Assembly (NCBI GenBank): GCA_907165065.1 | Contig: OU015528.1 | Coordinates: 71,281,474 to 71,345,473 of the forward strand | Reading direction: 5' to 3' | DNA: 64,000 bases | From: Caprimulgus europaeus | Lineage: Eukaryota; Chordata; Aves; Caprimulgiformes; Caprimulgidae | In this document: positions 1-10,808 of the stretch, piece after piece | Layout of the letters: each line of letters begins with the position of its first letter | How positions within the stretch are numbered: the first letter of the stretch is position 1 | The notes under the pieces: generated by a model | What the model saw: the letters and a program-made list of their open reading frames with translations, nothing else | Databases searched by the model: none | Told to the model about the DNA's origin: nothing | Position numbers and translations under genes: made by a program

Positions 1-35
1 ACGTACACTTTCAGCCCAGACAACACTACTGGATG
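1..35 (-). CDS. Partial coding exon H, cut by the left edge of the window
   Basis: On the minus strand a very good acceptor (ctacctccacctctgcatctctgcag, shown in part) ends just right of position 35. From there, with the base left over from exon G (T+CA = Ser), the sequence reads S SSSVVWAESVR to the window edge without a stop. The phase agrees with exon G, and the intervening intron would be about 640 bp. The donor lies outside the window. A second acceptor-like site further right (ctctgaccctttgcag, near position 100) is also possible, but in the required phase it meets a TAG within two codons. Confidence 0.4.
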
Positions 36-676
36 CTGCAGAGATGCAGAGGTGGAGGTAGAAGCTGCCTGGAGACTCACATTAGCTCTTCTACAGCTCT
101 GCAAAGGGTCAGAGTGGGTGTAAATTTTACAGCTCAGAGGACAGTTGGCAGCTTGCGTGAGAAACAAAGAGTAAAAAAGAGGGTAGGTCATAGTTCTTCT
201 TCCCTTCTCCTCCTTCCTCTTTCCTTACCCCACACTGCAACTTACTGAAATCGAAAATAACAACAAAGTATGAAATAAGAAGGGAAATTTGTTTGAAGCA
301 AAAAAAGCATTGACAGACTAACCACAGAGTATTCACAAACTTCTCACACTTCCATTTAAAGTAGGCTTTAAGGTGATTTAGATAGAATTTTTTTTATTGT
401 TTTCCTATGAAGTGCTTCATGCAAATTGGTATTTTCTTGTTATATATTAATTACTTTAAGCAATTTAGCACATTTTTCCTATTAGCCAACTCATATCTAC
501 TTATTTGACATTCTGAAACACATCTAAACATTTATTTTTATTCTGAGCTTGCAAATATAACAAATATTTCTTCCCATGCTCCCTTATATTTGTCTGGAAA
601 CTGTTTTGAAGAAGTAATTATACAAATATTCCTGTGAATCCTAAAAGATTTCTATATGCTGTGAATTTACACTTAC
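36..676 (-). other. Intron between exons G and H (inferred)
   Basis: About 640 bp of AT-rich sequence with no repeat or RNA gene that I recognise. A short ORF on each strand in the first 340 bp shows no features of a real gene. Confidence 0.35.
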
Positions 677-712
677 AGAAAGCCTGAGTAACTTCCTGAA
701 GGCCTTCCCTTA
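677..712 (-). CDS. Short coding exon G (36 nt) of the same minus-strand gene
   Basis: The minus strand has the acceptor tgttctcaaacttgctctacag, 36 nt and the donor TTTCT|gtaagt. With the single base left from exon E (T+TA = Leu) it reads L REGLQEVTQAF, again leaving one base. The exon is phase 1 at both ends and a multiple of three, so it could be skipped without breaking the frame. A TAA opens the phase-0 reading, which rules out the alternative frame of exon E. The exon is small, and the call rests on splice sites plus phase agreement rather than on homology. Confidence 0.5.
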
Positions 713-2766
713 CTGTAGAGCAAGTTTGAGAACAAAACTGCCATCCCTCACATTGACAAAACTTTTTAGGCGATGTAGCTAACTAAAGGATTGAGATGAC
801 ATTTTCCTTTCCTTGAGGACCAATACAAAGCTTGGACAATGCATACATCCCATATCAATCTATTTTGCACAGCTAAGCCAGATTTGTAATGTAAAGAATC
901 TTTGCATCGGTTTCCACATAGGGAGAATTCCACACACCAGAATCAATTACTCTTTCAATATCTTCATGAAAATTGTCTTCTTTTTTAATATGTACAATAA
1001 TAAAGATCTACTAATATTCAGTGTTCTGCGTTGCAGCCCGTATTGAAAAGTGCAAATGACACCGTTAGCTATTTTTACCAAAGAACATGGCCAACTTTAC
1101 TGCAGAGCCAACTTTCCCCTCTTGGTACAAGTGGATTCAATACTAATTGTCATTCCAGGCTGTGCATAACAGAGAAAATATTGCAGAAGGAATGGAAAGG
1201 GATCTGAGGAGCAGCAGTAATCATCTGGCCTCCAAAACAGATTTTGGCAGTATGCACAGCTTAAACATTTGTTACTTAGACAAGCAGCCTAACAGATGTT
1301 GGAATCTCCAGACCTGCTATAATGTCCAAGATAATTCTGGATACACATCACATTTGGTGGTCAAGAAATTTGCAGTGAAAGGCAGCTGCACCAAATGATA
1401 ATGATAATCAGCATTCAATTTACCAGAAAATCTGTTTGCATACCTTTTATTACAAGCTATGGAAATTAATTTTGCAGTTAGGAAGGGGAAGGAGGAAAAA
1501 AAGGAACACAAAGGTGTTTTGTGAGCTTTCTGCCTAAAGCCCTGAGTTTTCAAAATCATCAGTATAAAAAATATTAAACAAGTAGTGAGCATATCCTTTG
1601 AGCATTTATAGGAAGACTGCATCATGTCAGAGATCTATGCAGGTGAACTTCCAGTGAAAAGAACAGGAATGCCATAATATAGAAAGTTTGGTATTCAATT
1701 GTTCCCAAAGGGACCACTGTGAAAAAACCCACAGCAATCAGCTCGACCATGGCTAAGGTCCATGTTGTTTTACTGAAAACCCAAATTCACAATTTTTAGT
1801 TTTGCCTTTTTTTAAAAAAAAAAAAAAGAGAGCAAGAACAACAAAATAAAAGACAATAAATTAATAATTTCCTGGATACAATGGGTCAGAACTAATTGGA
1901 GCATTTCTCTACTGAACTACAGATGATACGTATGAAGTTTGGGATTCTCTTGAAGTATGTCTGAAACTGAATCAGAGTAAAATAGAATATTTGCATGTAG
2001 ACATGGACACCTATGTGCATTGTTAATATGCTTACTCCATAAAAGAAAGTTGGAAATGGAGATTAAAAGATCTTTTTTTTCTGCCAAAATCAGATCCATA
2101 GCAAAATAAAACAATTTGGAAGTAAAAATGGCTGGTAAAAGAAGAGCACTACCACCATACAAAGATAACTTATCTCAAAAGGATCATAAAGTCAACCCTA
2201 TAACTTCTTGGCATCCCTGTAACAAATGGCTTTATAGGATAAAAGGCTTGACCATGTAAAGAAAAGACCTCATTATGAATTGCTAGTAAACTGTGACTGG
2301 TGTCTCTCCTGCAATTTAGCATTTAATTTCCCCAATTTAAATGATCTGATTTGATTTGAAATATTCAAAATAGAGCTCTATGCTGCAGAAGTAATTGAAG
2401 TGTTAGCCAAGAAAACTCTTTAACACAAAATAATTGATAGAAATGTAAAAACGAATAACTTCTTTTTCAAACTTCAGGCAAATAACAAAACCTAGTGGAA
2501 TTCAAACACGAGCCCAAATGTTTTAGGCACAAATTACTATGTTATATAACTTTCCCCCAATGTGTCTAAATAGGACTTTATTTTTCAAAAAGTTAGAAAA
2601 TAAAAAAACAGCATACCAGGAAAACTGTTGATTGTTAAGAGGTTTCAACAATCTCAAAGCCATCTTTCAGTCAACTCCTACAGTAACACATACCAAATAA
2701 CAAATAAAATTTGTCATAAATTGATTTCAAATGAGTAACCCTTGATTCAGTTCAAATAAACTTTAA

Positions 2767-2799
2767 GTTCTTCTGAAGTTAAGAAGACTTCAGAAGAAC
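2767..2799. repeat. Perfect 13-bp hairpin
   Basis: gttcttctgaagt (2767-2779) and its exact reverse complement acttcagaagaac (2787-2799) are separated by 7 bases. It abuts the 5' end of the CR1 copy at 2802. Confidence 0.85.
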
Positions 2800-2801
2800 A
2801 A

Positions 2802-3109
2802 GAAGGCTGGGGAGGGACTTTACAAGGGCACATAATGACAGAACAAGGGATAATGGCTTTAAACTGGATGAGGGTAGGTGTAGATTAGACATTAGGAAGA
2901 AATTCTTTACTGTGAGGGTGGTCAGACACCAGAACAGGTTGACCAGAGAAGCTGTGGATATCCCCTCCCTGGAAGTGTTTAAGTCCAGGTTGCATGAGGC
3001 TTTGAGCAACCTGGTCCTAGTATAAGGTATCCCTACCATGTCAGGGGGGTTGGAACTAGATGATCTTTAAGGTCCCTCCCAACCCTAACTATTCTATGAT
3101 TCTATTTTA
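2802..3109 (+). mobile_element. CR1 LINE, 5'-truncated 3' end
   Basis: The block carries the CR1 3' region: an AGGAAGAAATTCTTTACTGTGAGGG-type segment (2894 onward), CCTCCCTGGAAGTGTT, GATGATCTTTAAGGTCC, and the terminal ATTCTATGATTCT at about 3090. Only the end of ORF2 and the 3' UTR remain. A 13-bp inverted repeat sits exactly at its left boundary. Confidence 0.9.
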
Positions 3110-6100
3110 TTATTATTAAGCTATAAGAATTATCAATTAATTATAATTCTATTTAAAAGTGTTTTAATGGGTTATGAGCAGGTGAAGCTTTTTTTTTTCT
3201 TGCTGGTAGCTGTCCAAACATATCGAAAGTGATGTCATCATGCTTAAGACACATTACTGTCAACCTGACACTTTAATCAACTCTTCAATGCTAATCAAGT
3301 AGTGACATGTGAAAGCAATATTTCAGTTTCTGATTTACAGGAAGTAAAGCAGGAGTAACCACACACACACAAAAAAAAAATCAGTCCTTGTTTGTGTGCT
3401 TTGCCTAACACTTTTCCTAAAACTGTAAGACCAGTACAGACTTACATCTACAGCAACCATTCTAGCAGATGGTACATGATGCATCTCAGGCAATGAGGAC
3501 AATGTGTGGTGGTATCCACAAGGCAGATTAACCTCATTTGCCTTGAGCTGAGGATTTCCTCTTCTTCCTGGCATGCAGTTCCCATATTCTGCTTAGGGAT
3601 AAGCAGGGTACAGTTTTAACGGGGATTTAGAAATAAGACTTCTGTTATTATTAATAGGAGATGCATGACTAAGTCCCAGTGCATGTGGTAGAAAGACGAC
3701 CTAAGGGTCTGTTCTGTTTTCAGCAGCAGATTGATTTTATTTCAAAACCTAAATGGGACTCGTGAAAAATACTGAATTAAAAACCTGATTTGGGTCTATT
3801 TTATTGGGATTTCCCTCTCTTGCAGTAGGACTGTAATCCTCAGAAATAAGCAAGTAAATTAACTCCCTAGACTCTTCCCTATCTCTGCTAAGGTTCTGGC
3901 ACCAGATATAGAAGAGAAAACAAAAATAACTTTCAGAATTTTTCTTTCCTCAGTTCAATAAACCAAAAAGTAATAACCTGAGTGTAGCCAATGGATATTT
4001 TGTAATGATATTTGTCACATATTTCTCTGGTGAAATAAAAGAGACTACTTCACAAATAGCTTATCAATGTATTTCAAAATAAGCAAATTATTGTATATGT
4101 GGGAAGCTGAAGAATATTTTTTAACCGATACTAGTTTGTCAGGTTTAAATAGGTGGTACACCATTAGAGAATTCCTGCCTAAACCAGTTTTCAAGTGTTG
4201 AAGGGCTAAATGTTATATTTCATATAACAGAACACATTTGATTTACATTTTAAAGATAATAACTAACAAATGCAATTAAAAAAAAAAAAAAAAGCAGACT
4301 GAACAGAGAAAAATATTTCCATGGATAACAAACATATTGCTTAAGAGTCAGTGATTTCAAAACTCACACAACAGAAAAATAAGTAACATGACAAAGAATG
4401 ATCAACAGATAAAAAGGAAAATTCAGATTCAGGAATGCACGTGGCTCTCTAATTTTCTTTCTCCCCTAGAGACAACCACCTGCTACTGTAAGAGGCAATA
4501 GAAGTGAAAATCAACCTCAAGGAAGAGTAGGCAAGTCAAATATCTAGTCATTGAAACCTGTTCTCTGAGATCCAAAGAGTAATTCTCTTGGCAGCCTTCA
4601 AAACACAGACAATAAGGGGTGAAAAAAAATGAAATGTGCTTTCCAAGGTGTAATTCAGTAAAAAAAAAAAAAAAAGGCTTCCAAGCAATAACAGTTGTAA
4701 ACTGTGTCTCATCCACTGTTTCTCAGAAGAATTTGTTGTAAGATCTGTTTTGTAAATTTTCACTAGCAGACTGTGATGTAGACAAGGAATTGCAGATTTA
4801 TTGCAAACTATTTTCAAAGCGTACAACTGTTCTCCACTACAGTAGGCACTGAAACCTCTATTGAGACATGACAGTTTAGCTCATGTGGACAGGAATAAAA
4901 ACTACAACAGTGCTCAAGATATATTATATTTTTTTAGGATTATAAAAATTGTTTGCAGATAATATTGTTTGTGAAAATAATATTAAACTCTAGTTTTGGA
5001 GAATCTGTTGATGAGCAACTACATTCTAATTGCTCACTGTCTTTCAGATGACACATGAATTTTCTAACTGTAAAATAAACCCGGTGATGATTTTGTGTTT
5101 ACTCATATGAAAACTGTGATTTTTAGGTATTCTCAAGCTGTCATATCTGAAAATACCATCTATAATCAAAAGTTATCCAGCTACCCAACAAGAGGATTTT
5201 ACCGATGCAAAATTACAATCTTCCTTGTGATCTTCTTGTTTTCCACATCTCTGGTAATTAATATGACAGACCCAAAGAATCATGAATTTCTCATGAACTA
5301 TGCTTTTTTTACTTGCAGTTACCTCTCTCAAAAAATGTACATTTCTGTCTGTTATTATCATTTTATTAGATACTAAAGTTGTCCCTTTCCTATGGAAGTC
5401 ATAGCATGTCTTAATTTTTAGGTTAACGGGCTGTACAGTAACATTACCTAACACATATTTTCAAGGCACATAAGTGTCCTTAGGGATACTATCCAAGATG
5501 TTAAATTCAAAACAACAACAAAACATTTCACATACTGTTATGATTAGAATCTTATATCAAAGTTCACATGGTTTTTACAAATATCCTAATGATTGGAGGC
5601 AAGTTTTTATAGCATTTTATAGTGAAGTATCAATATGCTTCAAACGAAAGCAAAGGAACTGGCCTGTCTCTTCCCTGTAATCCTACAATTAAGGTGCACT
5701 TTACCATTTATTAAAGCCAGAATCCCAGAATAATCCTCTAGGTCTGTCAGTCAAGCACACCATGTAAGAATACAATCTACTATGATTCTTTGCCCCCACC
5801 ACATTGACATTTCCATTTTCATCCCTGTGTCATTTATATAAGCCACACATAACCGTGGCCATGAATTTTAAAGAGCTTGGGTCACATTAGGGTCTCTTTC
5901 CCCTTGATGAGATTTTGAAAAAGGAGAAAGACTGCATACTCTAAATTAGGAACCTAAATAAAATAAAATAAAATGAAACAAAAAACTTCTTAAAAACACA
6001 GATCCTATTTAATTTTTCTTTTTTAAAAATATGCAGCCATTTTGAATGCTGAAATGTCTTTTTATTGGATAAAGATTTTTTTCTTTATGATGAGCACAGA

Positions 6101-6174
6101 AAAAAGAAGTTATTTTCATCCTGAAAGATAACAATTACTTAATTTTGAAATACAACTAAAGAATTCTCAGTCGT

Positions 6175-6198
6175 ATATATATATGTACATATATATAT
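6175..6198. repeat. Perfect 24-bp AT palindrome
   Basis: TA repeats arranged symmetrically around GTAC (6185-6188) give a perfect two-fold palindrome. Confidence 0.9.
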
Positions 6199-6742
6199 TA
6201 TTTTTGACATAATTCAGAAAGAATATATTCAAATTATCTGCTAAATTCTGTTACTGTAATTCTGGAAATGCACTGCATGCAGTATAAGTACTACCATCTC
6301 GCACAGCATGTTATTTACCAGAACTGTATATGCTTCTGGGATACTCAAAAATGTTTTCAGTTCTCATCTCTGCCTGAGGTCAAAACCATGTAAAGAAGAG
6401 CTGTCAAGAATTGTTTGCATTAAATGAGAACACAGCATAGAGAAAGAATGGATAAGAAAATTAGAATATGTAAGAGTTTTGTTTCACTTGCACTTCCATT
6501 TCTGAAACTCAGATCCAATCCTATTGGATCTCATTCATTACAGCTCTTACTAATCTGTAAGATGAATCATATGCCTAACAGAGCACATCTCGGAAGTACT
6601 ATTGAAAGAAGAAAAAAAGAATACAGTATCGACAAATTTATACTAAAAATTGAGATGGAAATTGTGTTTGGAGGTTTGGTTTTGGGACACAAATAATAAG
6701 CTGAACATTAGAATAAAATCATTTTGTTCACTTGCTACTTAC

Positions 6743-6872
6743 AGCCTTCATAAATATCTGTTGGTATGTGGACTGCTGCATGTTGGTAAGACGTTTGCCG
6801 TCGGAAAACAGGATCTTCTTCAAATACTGGTCTGATTCTCTGGCTGCCAGATTCAGTTTCATTCTTTTCAGG
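6743..6872 (-). CDS. Internal coding exon E (130 nt) of the same minus-strand gene
   Basis: The acceptor ends in ttttttaaaaag and the donor is GGCT|gtaagt. In phase 0 the exon reads [13 protein letters not shown], then [10 protein letters not shown], then [20 protein letters not shown], leaving one base. The RRQTS stretch resembles a basophilic kinase site. This is a motif-level observation, not evidence of phosphorylation. A second frame is open through the whole exon (starting [13 protein letters not shown]), but it would run straight into a TAA at the start of the next exon. The first frame joins both exon B and the 36-nt exon without a stop, so it is preferred. The composition (polar, Pro/Ser/Thr/Glu-rich) suggests a disordered or linker region. 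The family is not recognised. Confidence 0.65.
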
Positions 6873-8596
6873 CTTTTTAAAAAAAGAATGTAAAAGGCAA
6901 AATATTACAAAATATACTAAAAAAAATTCCACTCACATTTGCCTCTTTTAAAAAACAAAGTCATTGTCCTTCTTTCATAGCTAATATTTTGTATTTGTGT
7001 ATAAACAAACTTATTCGTTCCAGGTCCAGAAACATTTGTGTGTACTTTATTTTGAATTCTGAGTTAACCAATGCAACTCGGTGAAATGAAGAACTGCAAA
7101 AGAAAAGAGAGAGCCTGATACCTTACACACCTAGATTTCACAAGTGTATGGAATTTTTACCACAATGCAAGGCAAATACTTTACCTTTTATTGCATGTAA
7201 TAATTTGTACCAAATCTTAAATATAGATATAGTATATCTATTTTTTTTCCTTCTGTCGATTATACAGTGAATCACAAATCTATCACTAATATAATTTCAT
7301 AAATAGATTTTTGAGAAACAGGGTTGCACATCCAGACAAACAAAGGAAATTAAGCCTTCTTAGAATTTCTGATTGACATAGATTTTGTTCATTGGTTTAT
7401 TTTAATAATAAGCCTCAATGAAATCTCATGTACTCTCCTGGCTACAGCTGCCTGGGTGGAAAGGTTCCCAAACACTCAGATGCTCACCACCACCTGCCTG
7501 CCTCAGGTTCTCATCCTCTCTCACCTGTCTGCATCCCTGCTTCATTTCCTTCCAATTCACTCAGTCATCTGTACTAGTTTTTCAAAAATTTTGAAAAGCA
7601 GAGGCTTTTTCTAACTCAGCTACAAAAATTGCACAAAGTGAGGAAACCAAGGAGGTAGTGAAGACAAAAGAGGAGGTTGCAATGTCTTCACCTGCTTCAG
7701 GTTCAGCTGGAACAGGAGGTCCCATGGCATGAGTAGACTGCCACTTAAATCAATAATGAATCAGCTATGATACCAAATGATTACTCAGGTCAGCAATTGT
7801 AGGCAATTATAAGGGTATTTTTAATAATATATAGTAATCAATTTTTGAAAATGCATTATGCTTGAAAAATAGCGCTTACAAAGAAGTACCTGTCAGGTCA
7901 GTCAGGCATGTGTGTGCTGAGGCTATTCTTTATACACCACCACTGTGTCTATTATTCCCTATCAAAGTATAGACAGCTGAATTTTAACTTACCCATGAAG
8001 TAATCTAGTTACACTGCATATGTTCCCTCATCTGCTCCATCACAGCGTTACAGACAAATGTTATACTAAGTATAGGTTCAAATGCTGAAGTAAGCAGCAG
8101 TCTCAGATAGGTTTCAGGGAGGTGGTTTTCTTTGGAAACACAAAGGGTAGAATTCATCTAACCAATGACATCCACCGATTTCAACAACACAGTAGTGTTG
8201 AGCTCATCACCTTGGGCTGCCTTCATAGTCAATGCAGAGAAATAGGCATTTTTAGAGTGCAATTCATCTCATCTTAATTAGACATCTATTCTCCCATGAC
8301 ATGAATCATGCTTTAGAAGTGCCTCCTACTTTCCCTTGACTATAAAGGTAGCCCTAGGGCAATCTGCCTAGATGTAGAAGTCTGCAACACAGCGGTCTTG
8401 AATTAGGTAAGATGAATCTCACAATACAAGTCTATTAAACTTATGGAAGAAAACAAAGTGGGTACTAATTTTGACTACTTTTATGCAGCATAGCTACTAT
8501 ATCTTATGCTAAGAAGCTTCAACTTCTTACTTAGTACTTGACCCCACTCTGGCAGATGAGAAAGAAAGCAAAACTCTTAACACTAAAAGTATTGAA

Positions 8597-8742
8597 TGCC
8601 CCCTCCCTGGAAGTGTTCAAGGCCAAGTTGGATGAGGCTTTGCACGGCCTGGTCTAGTGGAAGGTGTCCCTGCCCATGGCAAGGGGGTTGGAACTGGATG
8701 ATCTTTAAGGTCCAACCCAAACCATTCTATGATTACATGATT
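8597..8742 (+). mobile_element. CR1 LINE 3' end fragment
   Basis: About 145 bp matching the same CR1 tail: CCCTCCCTGGAAGTGTTCAA, GGTTGGAACTGGATGATC, then CCATTCTATGATT. It is truncated at the 5' side just before the CCCTCCCTGG motif. Confidence 0.88.
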
Positions 8743-9149
8743 TTACGAAAGTCAGAGACGATCTTTTTTCTTTAAGCAAACCTATTACCAGGTATATCAT
8801 GGCATTAAATAATCTAAATTGATAAAATGTGTAAATTACATAAAAACATTACTCTTCTTGGAACACTTAAGACTACATGTTGCCTTTTAGTTTCATATGT
8901 GTGGTATTATTTTCACTAACAATTCTAGGCTCCTAGAATTGTCTCCTAACAATGACCTCCGATATGAAGGTTGCCAGAGAACATCTCTGAATATCATACT
9001 TTTGCATTTAGATGCTTCTAAGACAGTAATGTTTTAGTTTTAGAATGTGGACTGGAAAAGCAATGTGGATTGGAAATACTTTTAGAATGCAGCCTGAAAT
9101 GTTTTGATCTGGTATGCCACTTGCTTAAATCGACAAGAAAGTAAAACCA

Positions 9150-9747
9150 AGTATTGGGTCTGGCTGGGATGGAGTTAATTTTTCCCACTGCAGCTCTCAT
9201 AGCATGCTTTGTGTTTGTAGCTAGAAAAGTGTTGATAACACAGCAGTGTTTTGGCTACTGCTGAGCAGTGCTGGCACAGCAGCAAGGTTGTCTCTCCAAA
9301 CCCCTTCTCCAAAGGCCAGTAGGCGAGGGGTGGGCAAGAGGTTTGGAGGGGACATAGCCAGGACAGCTAACTCAAGCTTACCAAACAGATATTGCATACC
9401 ATATGATGTTGTGCTCAGACACAAAAGCTAGGAAGAGGGAGGCATTTGTAATTAAGGCATTTGTCCTCTGGAGCAACTGCTGCATGTATTAAGGCCCTAT
9501 TTCCCAGGAAGTGGATAGACATCTCCTGCTGATGGGAAACAGAGAATAAATCTTTTTGTTTTCCTTTGCCTCCATGCATGGCCTTTGCTTTTCTATATTA
9601 AACTGCCTTTAACTCAACTCACACGTTTTTTGTCATCTTATTTTCTCTCCTTTGTCCTGCTGGGGAGGGGAAGTGATTGGGCGGGGGGGGGGGGTGATAG
9701 AGTGACTTGGTGGGCACCTGGTGGCCAGCCAAGGTCAACCCACCACA
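9150..9747 (+). mobile_element. Solo LTR of an endogenous retrovirus
   Basis: A block of about 598 bp flanked by an identical 5-bp sequence, aacca (9145-9149 and 9748-9752), which looks like a target-site duplication. The right end is CCACCACA, closing with the expected CA. The left end is AG-TATTGGGTCTGGCTGG, where a mutated TG is likely. A TATA-like acaaaagct (near 9420) and a poly(A) signal AATAAA (9545-9550) in the expected order show plus orientation. A G-rich segment with 12 consecutive G lies near the 3' end (9683-9694). I see no gag, pol or env sequence next to it, so it is a solo LTR. Five-base duplications are typical of ERVL-type elements and also occur in others, so the class is inferred. 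The sequence resembles an LTR family I recall from bird genomes. Confidence 0.85.
9545..9550 (+). promoter_or_regulatory. LTR poly(A) signal AATAAA
   Basis: AATAAA within the solo LTR, about 125 bp after the TATA-like element and followed by T-rich sequence, as expected for an R-U5 region. Confidence 0.6.
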
Positions 9748-10739
9748 AACCATTATAACTTTGAAGTGTGCAAACTGGAGCCAGGATCAGTAACAGTTTA
9801 TGTGTTCTGTAATTTGAAATGACGCAGCATTACGATAGCTTTCAGCACTGTAATTTGGCTCAGTTTTTACCTAAGTTTTTGGTGGGTTTTTTTCTTCTAC
9901 ATTATCACACAGGACTTTTCCCCTTCCCCAGAACTGGAATGCTATACACTAAGCAAATTCTGGACTTCTTTTCACCAAGTTATCTTTTGGCTTCATGCTG
10001 CTCAAAGTAATGAGTTTGTCTAATTCTGCAAATGCAATCTCAACAACCAATCGTTCATGTGAGAAAAGTTCCTGCCTGAAAGCCATTTGATTTAAAAAAA
10101 CCTAACACTCTTATTTCTGAAATTAGTACTAATTGCTACAATCAATGCTTTCATAGAACACTTACAAAAATAATTGGGACCATCAAGCCACATTATTACG
10201 ATAAAACACCAGAATAAGTGTGTGTGAAAATATTTCTTCCAACTAATTATCCACAAGAAATATGTAGGAGGGAGGGGAGATGGTAAAGGAGAAAGAGGGT
10301 GAACCATAAGGTCCATCCTAGCAGGTCTTGCACACAAATTTTCATACTACAGCACATTTAGATTTTTTATTTAAATTCCTGAAGCATCTGAACATAAAAT
10401 TATTGTGTTTCTTCTGCATGGTATTTCAATTTAATTACAAATAATAGATACTAGCTTTTCTATCACTCGTGCTATGGACAAAGCTTCAAAGCTACTGTCA
10501 AAGCTTGATTAAACTTTGTTGAAAATTAAAGCATTTAAATAATCTACTTGAATGCCTTAAACTTTCAAACACAAGGCCTATTTCTCACATTTCTAACAGC
10601 ACACACACACAGGCCCTCATAAAATTTTCTATAATAATGACTGCATCTGTAATTCTTCCTACCAATATTCCATGATACCAAAACCAAAAATTAATCCAAA
10701 AACTCTTCAACTATGTTTTTCTCAATATAACTGATTCAC

Positions 10740-10808
10740 CTGCTCCAGCTGAACTGTATTTTATATCTGCCTCTGTGGCCTTGATGGAGGGCAGCGGATC
10801 TAACAGAA
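10740..10808 (-). CDS. Candidate exon D (69 nt), phase does not fit the main chain
   Basis: The minus strand shows the acceptor gggtttttttctgtag, 69 nt, and the donor GAGCAG|gtgaat. Two frames are open: one reads LLDPLPSIKATEADIKYSSA (phase 1 at both ends), the other SVRSAALHQGHRGRY... (phase 2). The phase-0 reading needed directly after exon B stops at the third codon. The first frame looks more protein-like but cannot join exon B or exon E directly. It would need one extra exon on each side, or use in a different transcript. It could be a cassette exon, a poison exon, or a chance pair of good splice sites. Confidence 0.35.

Larger units (their letters stand above)
713..6742 (-). other. Intron between exons E and G (inferred)
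   Basis: About 6 kb of AT-rich sequence. It holds one CR1 fragment (2802-3109) with a hairpin at its boundary, A-tracts near 1810, 4280 and 4660, and an AT palindrome near 6187. Apart from one good but phase-incompatible donor near 3440, nothing else stands out. Confidence 0.4.

Noticed and set aside
7020-7104. Very strong minus-strand acceptor (ctctctcttttcttttgcag) with an open reading after it
   Set aside because: No acceptable donor at a length that keeps the phase into the exon at 6.87 kb; treated as a decoy acceptor.
9221-9431. Opposing 60-67 codon ORFs inside the LTR
   Set aside because: They lie wholly within the solo LTR, which does not encode protein in such elements.
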